Shown here in pieces: positions 42,959 through 52,271 of a stretch of 64,000 bases of DNA. Each line of letters begins with the position of its first letter. Positions within the stretch are counted from its first letter, which is position 1. The notes below the pieces were generated by a model. It was not told the origin of the DNA. It made no database searches and was given only the letters and a program-made list of their open reading frames with translations. Source of the DNA: Pelovirga terrestris (GTDB taxonomy: Bacteria; Desulfobacterota; Desulfuromonadia; Desulfuromonadales; Geopsychrobacteraceae). Where the stretch lies: assembly GCF_014773365.1 (NCBI RefSeq), contig NZ_JACWUN010000007.1, positions 1-64,000 on the forward strand, read 5' to 3'. Position numbers and translations under genes: made by a program.

Positions 42959-44350
42959 TCAGGGGGATTTCAGACCAAATTTTTCCAGTCGATACAGCAG
43001 GACATGACGTGGGATGTGCAACAACTCAGCAGCACGGGTCTGGTTGCCGCTGCTTAATTGCAAGGCCTGTCGAATTGCCGATTTTTCCAGCTCTTCAAGA
43101 GGATATCCGGTGGTGGGCAACACAAAGGGGGAAGTTGTCTTAACAGAATCGCCAGATAGGCCAGATAGGCCAGATCGATTTATCGATGCGCTATCAGCAA
43201 GCAGATTGGCAGACAAATCGATCATGTCGACAGAATCCCCATCACACAAAATCGCCAGACGCTGCATCAGGTTTTTCAGTTCTCTGACGTTACCCGGCCA
43301 CGAATACTGTTGCAAGGCAATGATAACATCGTCTTTTATGCCGAGCTGGCGCTCTGCTGAATATTGCCGCAGAAAATGACGGGCCAACAAAGGGACTTCC
43401 TCGCGGCGTTGCCGTAAGGGAGGAACTTCGAGAGGGATGACCGCCAGCCGGTAGTAGAGGTCCTCACGAAAGTTACCCTGACGAATTTCATCTTCAAGAT
43501 TCAGATTGGTGGCAGCTACCACCCGCACATCGACAGAACAGGTCTGGCCGCCGATCGGCTCGATTTCTCCCAACTGCAGAGTCCTCAGCAGCTTCGGCTG
43601 TTGATCAATCGGCAATTCACCGATTTCGTCGAGGAAGAGAGTACCGCCATTAGCCTGTTCAAACTTCCCCTTACGATCTTTCAGCGCTCCAGTAAACGAT
43701 CCTTTCAGATGACCAAACAGTTCACTTTCGATCAACCCCTGTGGAATTGCCGCACAGTTTAGTGCAATAAAGGGCTGTCCAGCCCGTGCACTTTTTTCAT
43801 GGACACGCCGCGCCAGCAGTTCTTTACCCGAGCCACTTTCTCCCGTCAGCAAGACCGGCACGTCAGACGTTGCCACCCGATCCAGGGTAGCAATCAGGTT
43901 TTGCATGACAGGTGCGGCGGTGATGAGTTCAAAACTTTCACCCTGGGCAATTTTCTTACGCAGCTCTTTGTTCTCCCGCTGCAAGCCGCCGTAGGAAAGG
44001 GCCCGTTGCACCGCCAGACACAGCGCTTCACGGGAGAAGGGCTTGACCAGGTAATCATGGGCTCCAAGCTGCATCGCCTCGACGGCACTCTCGACACTGC
44101 CGAAGGCCGTCACCATGACCACCAGAATCTCAGGATAATCCTGCCGGACATGGGTCAACAGCTCAAACCCGCCCATCCGCTCCATTTTCAGGTCAGTGAC
44201 GATCAAGCGTGGTGGTTCTTTACGCACCGCCGCCAGTGCCTCGTCACCATCGCCGGCAACACGTACTTTATACCCCGCCTGTTGCAGGGTATATTCCATC
44301 ATCCGCCGCAGAGAATCATCGTCATCGACGACCAGAATGTTATCAGACAT
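42959..44350 (-). CDS. NtrC-family sigma-54-dependent response regulator
   Basis: A 463-residue activator. The receiver (about 1-120) has VVDDDDS and LIVTDLKMERMGG with the phospho-Asp. The AAA+ domain (about 140-375) has Walker A GESGSGKE, GHLKGSFTGALKDRKGKFE and Walker B GGTLFLDEIGELP. The C-terminal Fis-type helix-turn-helix is NQTRAAELLHIPRHVLLYRL. The sigma-54 contact loop reads GSFTGA instead of the usual GAFTGA. A linker near residue 400 has the in-frame repeat GLSGLSG, from a 9-bp tandem unit. The start at 44350 begins the receiver; the frame continues to 44452 through another 9-bp repeat. The likely cognate kinase is at 45491. Confidence 0.93.
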   Translation of the reverse strand: MSDNILVVDDDDSLRRMMEYTLQQAGYKVRVAGDGDEALAAVRKEPPRLIVTDLKMERMGGFELLTHVRQDYPEILVVMVTAFGSVESAVEAMQLGAHDYLVKPFSREALCLAVQRALSYGGLQRENKELRKKIAQGESFELITAAPVMQNLIATLDRVATSDVPVLLTGESGSGKELLARRVHEKSARAGQPFIALNCAAIPQGLIESELFGHLKGSFTGALKDRKGKFEQANGGTLFLDEIGELPIDQQPKLLRTLQLGEIEPIGGQTCSVDVRVVAATNLNLEDEIRQGNFREDLYYRLAVIPLEVPPLRQRREEVPLLARHFLRQYSAERQLGIKDDVIIALQQYSWPGNVRELKNLMQRLAILCDGDSVDMIDLSANLLADSASINRSGLSGLSGDSVKTTSPFVLPTTGYPLEELEKSAIRQALQLSSGNQTRAAELLHIPRHVLLYRLEKFGLKSP

Positions 44351-44391
44351 ATTTTGTACCCACAGAGGCAACCACCTCGTCCACGCAGAAA

Positions 44392-44418
44392 AAAATAGAG
44401 AAAATAGAGAAAATAGAG
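44392..44418. repeat. Three tandem 9-bp units upstream of the sigma-54 regulator gene
   Basis: Three perfect copies of AAAATAGAG in a row, starting 42 bp upstream of the regulator ATG (minus strand). The array is in its leader or promoter. A second 9-bp tandem array (GCCAGATAG-type, near 43150-43175) lies inside the coding sequence. Unit length is a multiple of three, so slippage would keep the frame of the inner array. Confidence 0.7.
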
Positions 44419-44526
44419 AATATCCTCCAGAAACTGGTAGACTATTATACAAATTCGCCGAACAAAAGAACCTTTTTCCCCGGCAACGTATCCGCTATCA
44501 CTGCCTGCCATATCAACATCTATATA

Positions 44527-44543
44527 TTGGCATCATTTGTGCT
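44527..44543 (+). promoter_or_regulatory. Candidate sigma-54 (-24/-12) promoter of the DUF305 gene
   Basis: TTGGCATCATTTGTGCT keeps GG and GC at the correct 10-bp separation, with TTGGCA at -24 and TGTGCT for TTGCT at -12. It lies about 108 bp before the DUF305 ATG and about 180 bp from the divergent sigma-54 regulator gene. It is a pattern match only. Confidence 0.5.
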
Positions 44544-44650
44544 GTTACAATCGGTTCAATAAAAGTGAACCCATATGAAACAGAAAATACGTCGCGTTGG
44601 TGAAAGAAAGAATCCAGCACATTAAAAACAATAAAAGGAGAACAGATCAA

Positions 44651-45292
44651 ATGAAACTCGTTAAAAGATGGTTAATAGTCGGTCTTTTATTGGCTACAGT
44701 TGTCTTTGTATCGGCCTGCACCAGAACCCATGATGAGGGTCATCAGACACAGGAAGCGGGGCATGGCATGGATCATGGCATGGATATGGGTCCTGCTGAC
44801 GAAACCTATGATCTGCGCTTCATAGACGGCATGATCGTTCATCATCAGGGTGCCGTCGAGATGGCCGAAGAAGCACTGCTCAAATCGATACGACCTGAAA
44901 TTCGGCAGTTGGCAGAAGCGATTATCGCCGCTCAGGCTGAAGAAATCGACCTGATGAATCGATGGAAAAATGATTGGTATCCTCAAGCCGGTCCGGAACC
45001 CATGGCCTATGATTCGACAAGCGGCACATCGGTGCCCATGTCGCCGGCTCAGATTGCCGCAATGAAAATGAGTGGTGATCTCGGTGCAAAAGACGCGGAG
45101 TTTGATTTACGCTTTATTCTGGCCATGATTCCTCACCATCAGGGAGCGGTTGACATGGCTGCGGATGCTCTGGACAAATCGCAACGAGATGAAATCAGGG
45201 ATCTGGCACACGAAATTATCGCAACCCAACAGGCGGAAATTGATCTGATGATGTCCTGGAAGATGGATTGGTACGGCCATTCCGGTCATTAA
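44651..45292 (+). CDS. Lipoprotein with two DUF305 domains, probable copper-binding
   Basis: A 213-residue lipoprotein with lipobox VSAC (near residue 24) and a His/Met-rich segment (HGMDHGMDM). Two DUF305 halves follow: DLRFIDGMIVHHQGAVEMAE and DLRFILAMIPHHQGAVDMAA, each with a later EIDLM motif and a WKxDWY segment. The repeated HHQGA and Met/His sites suit periplasmic metal binding, as in copper-related DUF305 proteins. AAAGGAG is about 10 nt before the ATG; upstream in-frame codons are not used. It is transcribed away from the sigma-54 regulator and has a sigma-54-like promoter. Confidence 0.88.
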   Translation: MKLVKRWLIVGLLLATVVFVSACTRTHDEGHQTQEAGHGMDHGMDMGPADETYDLRFIDGMIVHHQGAVEMAEEALLKSIRPEIRQLAEAIIAAQAEEIDLMNRWKNDWYPQAGPEPMAYDSTSGTSVPMSPAQIAAMKMSGDLGAKDAEFDLRFILAMIPHHQGAVDMAADALDKSQRDEIRDLAHEIIATQQAEIDLMMSWKMDWYGHSGH

Positions 45293-45301
45293 AGAGGGAG
45301 C

Positions 45302-45443
45302 AACTATTCAGCACTACCCTTGCGCAGGGCCTTTGGATCCTGTGGCAAGGGTTGTTGTCGCCATGGACGGCGACAAAAAGCGGTCATGGATGACGAAAAG
45401 CATCCCTTGACAGAGGATTCAAAGGCCCGGTGCTGAACAGATA
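45302..45443 (+). repeat. Dispersed palindromic element, copy C
   Basis: A 142-bp copy, close to copy B: it starts AACTATTCAGCACTACC and ends GTGCTGAACAGATAT. The core is TTGTCGCCATGGACGGCGAC, and the arms GGATCCTGTGGCAAGGG and CCCTTGACAGAGGATTC pair. It lies in the short gap between the convergent DUF305 and kinase genes, 9 bp after the DUF305 stop. Confidence 0.85.
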
Positions 45444-45463
45444 TGTGTTTCCAGGCCATGACA

Positions 45464-45511
45464 GTAACAAAACGACCTGACGTTGAATCGTCACAAAACA
45501 ACGTCAGGTCG
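45464..45511 (-). terminator. Rho-independent terminator overlapping the kinase stop codon
   Basis: On the minus strand a perfect 13-bp stem (CGACCTGACGTTG and CAACGTCAGGTCG, 45473-45511 in genomic terms) with a 13-nt loop is followed by TTTTGTTACTG. The kinase stop codon lies in the loop. It would end the kinase transcript before repeat copy C. Confidence 0.65.
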
Positions 45512-46672
45512 CTTCAATGTCGCAGATCTGGCTGTTTGTTGTTTCATGGGCAGGCGAAGGTAAAAGGTTGTGCCTGCCCCCGGCTCACTATCGACCTGCA
45601 AATCACCTCCGAGGCGCTGGACCAGCCGCTGGGTTATCGCCAGGCCCAGTCCGGTACCATGCTCGCGGGTGGTATAAAACGGGGTGAACATTTTTTCCAG
45701 CACATCCCGCTGCATCCCTTCTCCGTTATCACTAACCCGCAGCACCAGCTGGTCTGCTTCCCTGTGCGCTGACAAGGCCAACGTGCCACCGCCTCTCGCC
45801 ATTGATTGAATCCCATTCTGGGCCAGATTCAACAAAGCCTGGCGCAAGGGTAAGGACTCAACAAAGAGATACTCGTCGGCAACCTCAATATTGATGACAA
45901 CACCGGATGTCGCTGCAAGAGGCGACAACTGCACTTTAAGTTCGGAGAAAATCTCCTGAAGCATAACCTTTTCCGCCTTGTCTGCCGGCGCGCGCGCCAG
46001 TCCCAGATAGTCTTCGAGGACATTATTCAGCCGCTGTGTCTCTTTCTGCAATATCTGCGCGAATTCGTAACGTTGATCCCCCTCGGTCAGTCCTTCTGTC
46101 ACTACCTCCGCCGCCATGCGAATGGATCCCAAAGGATTGCGGATTTCATGAGCCAAACCGGCGCTCATTTCCCCCAGTATCGACAGACGATCTTTGCTGC
46201 GTAGGTCCATTTCGGCAGCAATCAATTCATCGGCTTGTCGGCGCAGCTGAGCATAACTGCGTTCAAGGCGTTCCGCTGTCTGCTGATAAAGCTTCTGCTG
46301 ATGGCGCTCGCGCTGGGAGAGCAGCCCGGTCACGCCGCCGACCACGTGATAGAGCAGCATTTCAAGCATCTGCTCGAGCAGGTTGCCATGGAAGGGAACC
46401 AGCTGCAACAACACATGGGGCAGATATAATAATGACACTGACACTGCGGCCAGCAAGCCGCCACGCAACCCAAACCAAACCCCACCCAGAACAATGGGTA
46501 AATAATAGAGGCGTCGATAAATATCATGAAATGGCGTGTGCAGGTTCGAGGTAAGATAGTGAAGTACCGTGACCAGTAGCACCAAAAGGACCACCAGCAG
46601 CAAACGATAATGGCTGACCAGCAAATCACGCCAGGGCCTCTTAAACAGCGTATCCACGTCGATTCCCTTCAT
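45491..46672 (-). CDS. NtrB-like membrane histidine kinase
   Basis: A 393-residue kinase. The N-terminal part has about four or five membrane segments (about 18-110) with little periplasmic sequence, followed by a coiled coil (about 120-165). The phosphoacceptor domain is GLAHEIRNPLGSI, with HATPase boxes NLAQNGIQSM, DNGEGM and GTGLGLAI. The sequence is of the ZraS/NtrB class that pairs with sigma-54 activators, and such a regulator lies 1.1 kb away on the same strand beyond the DUF305 gene. The ATG at 46672 is chosen over an upstream GTG because no ribosome site supports the latter. A terminator overlaps its stop. Confidence 0.88.
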   Translation of the reverse strand: MKGIDVDTLFKRPWRDLLVSHYRLLLVVLLVLLVTVLHYLTSNLHTPFHDIYRRLYYLPIVLGGVWFGLRGGLLAAVSVSLLYLPHVLLQLVPFHGNLLEQMLEMLLYHVVGGVTGLLSQRERHQQKLYQQTAERLERSYAQLRRQADELIAAEMDLRSKDRLSILGEMSAGLAHEIRNPLGSIRMAAEVVTEGLTEGDQRYEFAQILQKETQRLNNVLEDYLGLARAPADKAEKVMLQEIFSELKVQLSPLAATSGVVINIEVADEYLFVESLPLRQALLNLAQNGIQSMARGGGTLALSAHREADQLVLRVSDNGEGMQRDVLEKMFTPFYTTREHGTGLGLAITQRLVQRLGGDLQVDSEPGAGTTFYLRLPMKQQTARSATLKRPDVVL

Positions 46673-46839
46673 GGATGCAACCAGCCATCGGCCACCCACA
46701 GATGATGGAATAAAAAATCTTTTTTCCTCACGATGTTTACAATTCTTTACTGGTTGAGTAAACTTGGTCCGTTGTCAGCGACCGTTTCAACTTCAGTATC
46801 TGCCGAATTAAAACTATTGTCACCTGCAGGGAGCTGCTC

Positions 46840-47594
46840 TTGCGTTCTTTTCTCATTTTTCTGTTGATATGTCTATGGCTCCAGGGCACCGCACTGGCGC
46901 AGGAAAAACGCGTGGCACTGGACATGCAACTGGGGGAGAAGATTCCCTTGGGGCTGACTTTTACTGACTCAAATGGTCAACAAGTGCAACTTGCCGACCT
47001 GATTGACCGCCCGACCTTGATTGTGCCGGTTTTTTACAATTGCCGCACGGTCTGTAACGTATTGCTCGGCGGCCTGTCGTCAACCTTGCCGAAAATGCGC
47101 CTGACCCCCGGCAAGGATTACCAGGTGATCACCTTGAGCTTTGACCCGACAGAAACCGTCGCCATGGCGGCCCACAGCCAACGCACATTTCTCACCGCCA
47201 CCCGTACCGACTTCCCCCCGGAAGCCTGGCATTTTTTAACCGGGGAGCAAGAAAATATTCTTAAACTGACGGACTCCGCCGGCTATTATTTTTACCAGGA
47301 GGGGAATGACTTTGTTCACCCCACCGCCGCCTTTATTGTTGCCGCTGACGGTACCATTGTTCGTTATCTGATTGGTCAGTCGATTCCGCCGATCACCCTG
47401 ACCATGGCGATTCTAGAAGCTGCAGAAGGGCGCATCAGCACGCCGATCAGCAAAGCCCTTGAATTTTGTTTTACCTATGATGCCGAAAACCGCCGTTATG
47501 TCTTTAACCTGTTGCGCGTCAGTGGAACTGTCATCCTGTTAACCCTCGGCAGTTTTTTTCTGTTTCTGTTCTTCAGCGGTAGAAAGAAAAAATC

Positions 47595-47598
<4 letters not shown>
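46840..47598 (+). CDS. SCO1/SenC family copper chaperone
   Basis: A 252-residue protein with an N-terminal signal or anchor (about 1-20), a thioredoxin-like domain with VFYNCRTVC (CxxxC copper site), LSFDPTET and the distal His in FVHPTAAFIV, and a C-terminal membrane segment (about 226-246). Sco proteins load the CuA site of cytochrome oxidase subunit II. It is the first gene of the cox operon. The start is a TTG with GGGAG 6 nt upstream. It overlaps coxA by 4 bp. No clear promoter was identified in 46700-46839. Confidence 0.9.
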
Positions 47599-49209
<1,611 letters not shown>

Positions 49210-49220
<11 letters not shown>

Positions 49221-49809
49221 ACATCGTGATGACACCGGCGATCGTTTCGGTATGTGGCTGTTCCTTTATACCGAGGTGATCCTGTTCAGTGGCTTGTTCA
49301 TTCTCTATGCCATAGCCCTGATCACCTATCCGCAAGAGTATATAACCGCCAGTAACAAGCTGAACATCTGGTTCGGTGGCGCAAATACCGTCGTGCTGCT
49401 AACCAGCAGTCTGACCATCGCCCTAGCCATTACTGCCATTCAGCGCAACCAGATCCGCCTTTGCATCAACCTGTGCGTGGCGACCATCGGCCTGGCTATT
49501 GTGTTTTTGATCAATAAATATTTTGAATGGTCCCACGAGATTTCCCTGGGCATCTACCCCGCGTCGGAAACCTTGCGTGACATGGGGCCGGGGGTCACCT
49601 CGTTTTTCAACCTGTATTACTTTACCGCCGGTCTGCATGGCCTGCATGTGCTGATCGGCGCCACCCTGATTACCGTTGTAGCAGTGATGGTAGCCAAGGG
49701 CAAGGTGACCAGCGATCGCTATGTGCTCTTGGAAAACTCGGCCCTCTACTGGCACCTGGTTGACCTGGTGTGGATTTTTCTGTTTCCCCTGTACTACCTG
49801 ATTATCTGA
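49210..49809 (+). CDS. coxC: Cytochrome c oxidase subunit III
   Basis: A 199-residue membrane protein with five helices. It has FGMWLFLYTEVILFSGLF near the start and FTAGLHGLHVLIGATLI near residue 138, both typical for subunit III. The expected glutamate in the TEV segment is present. It starts inside the last codons of coxA with AAAGGAG about 11 nt upstream, and continues into the coxD reading region after 17 bp. Confidence 0.93.
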
Positions 49810-49826
49810 AACATCGGGAGGTTTGC

Positions 49827-50123
49827 ATGTCGGAAGAAAAGCACGAACCTGTTCCCTACCAGACATTTATCCTTATCTGGGTTGCCCTGATCATCTTAAC
49901 CGGCATAACCGTCGGGGTTGCCCAATTTGATTTTGGCGCGGTGAATATCTGGGTTGCCTTGTCTGTGGCCTCGTTGAAATCGGCCCTGGTGCTGTTTGTT
50001 TTTATGCATCTGCGTCAGGAATCGCTATTGTTTAAAATCGGCCTGCTCGCCATGCTGATCATTCTGGTTATCTTCATTGGTCTAACCTTTACCGATGTTC
50101 TCTACCGCGAGGTGCTGCCGTGA
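49827..50123 (+). CDS. coxD: Cytochrome c oxidase subunit IV-like protein
   Basis: A 98-residue protein with three membrane segments (about 14-33, 42-62 and 70-92), containing LKSALVLFVFMHLRQES, the core motif of prokaryotic subunit IV (CoxD/CyoD-like, COX4_pro). The ATG at 49827 has GGGAGG about 7 nt upstream; a longer frame inside coxC is not used. It assists assembly or stability of the oxidase. Its stop overlaps the coxB GTG. Confidence 0.85.
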   Translation: MSEEKHEPVPYQTFILIWVALIILTGITVGVAQFDFGAVNIWVALSVASLKSALVLFVFMHLRQESLLFKIGLLAMLIILVIFIGLTFTDVLYREVLP

Positions 50124-51334
50124 CCCTGCTTCCCACTGACAACCCGACAGCTCAACTTGTTGACGGTGTCATGATCTACATCTTCGGCCTGTCTCTGCTA
50201 CTGCTGCTCGGGATCACCATTGTTACTATTTATTTTGTCGTCAAGTACCGCCGTTCGAGGTGTCCGGAGCCAACATCCGATGTTGATCACAGCATTGTCC
50301 TGGAAGCTATATGGACGGTCCTGCCGACCCTGATCGTCCTGACCATGTTCTGGTATGGCTGGGTCAATTACGTCGGTCTGACCGAAGTTCCTGAGGGCGC
50401 GATGGAGGTCAGTGCTACCGCGCGCATGTGGTCGTGGCAATTCGAATACGCGGATGGCCGCCGTGAAAACCGGTTGTTTGTACCGGCCAACACCCCGGTG
50501 AAGGTGCGCCTGCAGTCAACTGATGTGATTCACAGTTTTTTCGTGCCGGCCTTCCGCATCAAAAAAGATATGGTGCCGGGTCTGGAAACCTACGTCTGGT
50601 TTGAGGCCCCCAAACCTGGCAGCTATGATATTTTCTGTACCGAGTACTGTGGTGTCGGACACGCCGACATGATTACCACGATCGAAGCTTTGAGCGCAGA
50701 GGATTACGCCGCCTGGCTGGTCGCCGATGCGCCGCCGGAGCATCGCGGGCTGGTGGTGCTGCGCGAGCAGGGATGTATCGGCTGTCACAGCATTGACGGC
50801 ACTCCCGGTATCGGTCCATCCCTGTTTGAACTGGCAGGCTCACCCCGACAGGTAGAGATTGATGGGCAGACGACAGAGATTACTATCGACGATGACTACC
50901 TGATTCGCGCTATTCGTGAGGCCAATTACGAGGTTGTTCAGGGCTATCCGGCCATGATGCCGTCGTACGATGAGGCCAGCCTGAACAATGACGATCTGCA
51001 GTCATTGGTCGACTACATGATGGGGCGACCGGATACAACATCAGCCCCTCTTGACGGCGCGCGCCTGATCGAAATCAACGGCTGTACCGGCTGCCATTCG
51101 ACGGACGGCAGCCCCAGCATTGGACCCACTTTTCAGGGAATCAGCAGTCGCGACATCACCATTATCCGCGATGGCAAAGAGGTTACCCAACAGGCCGATG
51201 CTGATTATCTGCTGCGCGCTCTGGTCGATCCGAGCGTCGAAACAGTCAAGGGCTACCCGGATATCATGCCGCCTAGCGATTATCTGAGCCCGGAAGAACT
51301 GGATGCCATTGTTGAGCATCTGCTCCAGCAATAA
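50120..51334 (+). CDS. coxB: Cytochrome c oxidase subunit II with two C-terminal haem c domains
   Basis: A 404-residue protein with two N-terminal membrane helices (about 14-38 and 58-80). The CuA domain has HSFFVPAFRIKKDM and CTEYCGVGHADM. Two cytochrome c domains follow with CIGCH (about 219) and CTGCH (about 324), each with a later Met candidate (PAMMP, PDIMP). This gives a caa3-like fusion with two hemes c rather than the usual one. It takes electrons from soluble or membrane donors and passes them to CuA. The start is a GTG that overlaps coxD by 4 bp. Confidence 0.94.
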   Translation: MTLLPTDNPTAQLVDGVMIYIFGLSLLLLLGITIVTIYFVVKYRRSRCPEPTSDVDHSIVLEAIWTVLPTLIVLTMFWYGWVNYVGLTEVPEGAMEVSATARMWSWQFEYADGRRENRLFVPANTPVKVRLQSTDVIHSFFVPAFRIKKDMVPGLETYVWFEAPKPGSYDIFCTEYCGVGHADMITTIEALSAEDYAAWLVADAPPEHRGLVVLREQGCIGCHSIDGTPGIGPSLFELAGSPRQVEIDGQTTEITIDDDYLIRAIREANYEVVQGYPAMMPSYDEASLNNDDLQSLVDYMMGRPDTTSAPLDGARLIEINGCTGCHSTDGSPSIGPTFQGISSRDITIIRDGKEVTQQADADYLLRALVDPSVETVKGYPDIMPPSDYLSPEELDAIVEHLLQQ

Positions 51335-51346
51335 GGATAACAGACC

Positions 51347-52255
51347 TTGTCGTTATCTCTTCCCCATGACAGCCGGACAACATCGACCCGGCGCCTGCTG
51401 ACCAACCTCCAAGCTCTGCGCCGAATGGTGCGGCTGGAGCTGTCAGCCATGGTCGCGCTGTCAGCCCTGACCGGATATCTCTTCGCCGGAGGGGTCTGGT
51501 CATGGCAGATTCTGCTGGTATTGGGAGGAACCCTATTGCTCGCCTGGGGCAGTTCAGCACTCAATCAATGGCAGGAGGCCGACCTCGACCAGCGCATGCT
51601 GCGCACCTGCATGCGCCCCTTGCCGGCGGCCCAATTCAGTGAAACGTTTGTTCTGCTGGCAGCCCTGGTCCAGATTATTATCGGCCTGACGCTGCTGGCA
51701 CAAATACCGGACTACCTGCCGCTGCTGATCGGTGCCCTGGCTGTCATCTGGTATAACGCCATCTACACCCCGCTCAAACGCAGGACCGCTTTTGCCGCCC
51801 TGCCCGGCGCTGTTTGTGGTGCCCTGCCGCCACTCATCGGCTGGACCGCTGCGGGGGGGGCTCTGCTAACCCAACCCGCTATTATTCTTGCCGGCACCTT
51901 ATTTGTCTGGCAGATCCCACACACCTGGCTGCTCTTGTGTCGCTATCGTGATGATCTGCGGCGCAGCGGCCTGCCGGATCTATTTCACACCATCCCAACC
52001 CAAAGGCTGCTGCAGATCAACAACTGCTGGATAGCCGCCCTGTTTCTCTGCTACCTGCTCTTTCCCCTGTTCGGATTTATCGCTCATCTCTTTGCCACAG
52101 CCATTCTCTTAGCCGGATTACTCATGTTGCTTGCCGGTCTTATCAACACAAGATCCGGCTCTACCGAAGAGATCGCCCTGCGGCGCTTTCATCTGGTGAA
52201 TCTGTCGATGGCCTTATTGTTTACGGTGTTGATTGTAGATCGGATTTTAAACTAA
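51347..52255 (+). CDS. ctaB: Protohaem IX farnesyltransferase (haem O synthase)
   Basis: A 302-residue UbiA-family prenyltransferase with about nine membrane helices that farnesylates haem b to haem O. The first acidic motif is NQWQEADLDQRMLRTCMRP. The second region FHTIPTQRLL replaces the usual DMLP-type sequence, and FVWQIPHTWLL matches the LWQxPHFxxL family motif. No haem A synthase (ctaA) is present nearby, so the oxidase may use haem O or a ctaA elsewhere. The start is a TTG with AAGGA about 7 nt upstream, 12 bp after coxB. Confidence 0.88.
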   Translation: MSLSLPHDSRTTSTRRLLTNLQALRRMVRLELSAMVALSALTGYLFAGGVWSWQILLVLGGTLLLAWGSSALNQWQEADLDQRMLRTCMRPLPAAQFSETFVLLAALVQIIIGLTLLAQIPDYLPLLIGALAVIWYNAIYTPLKRRTAFAALPGAVCGALPPLIGWTAAGGALLTQPAIILAGTLFVWQIPHTWLLLCRYRDDLRRSGLPDLFHTIPTQRLLQINNCWIAALFLCYLLFPLFGFIAHLFATAILLAGLLMLLAGLINTRSGSTEEIALRRFHLVNLSMALLFTVLIVDRILN

Positions 52256-52271
52256 TTAGGGGAGACAGGGA

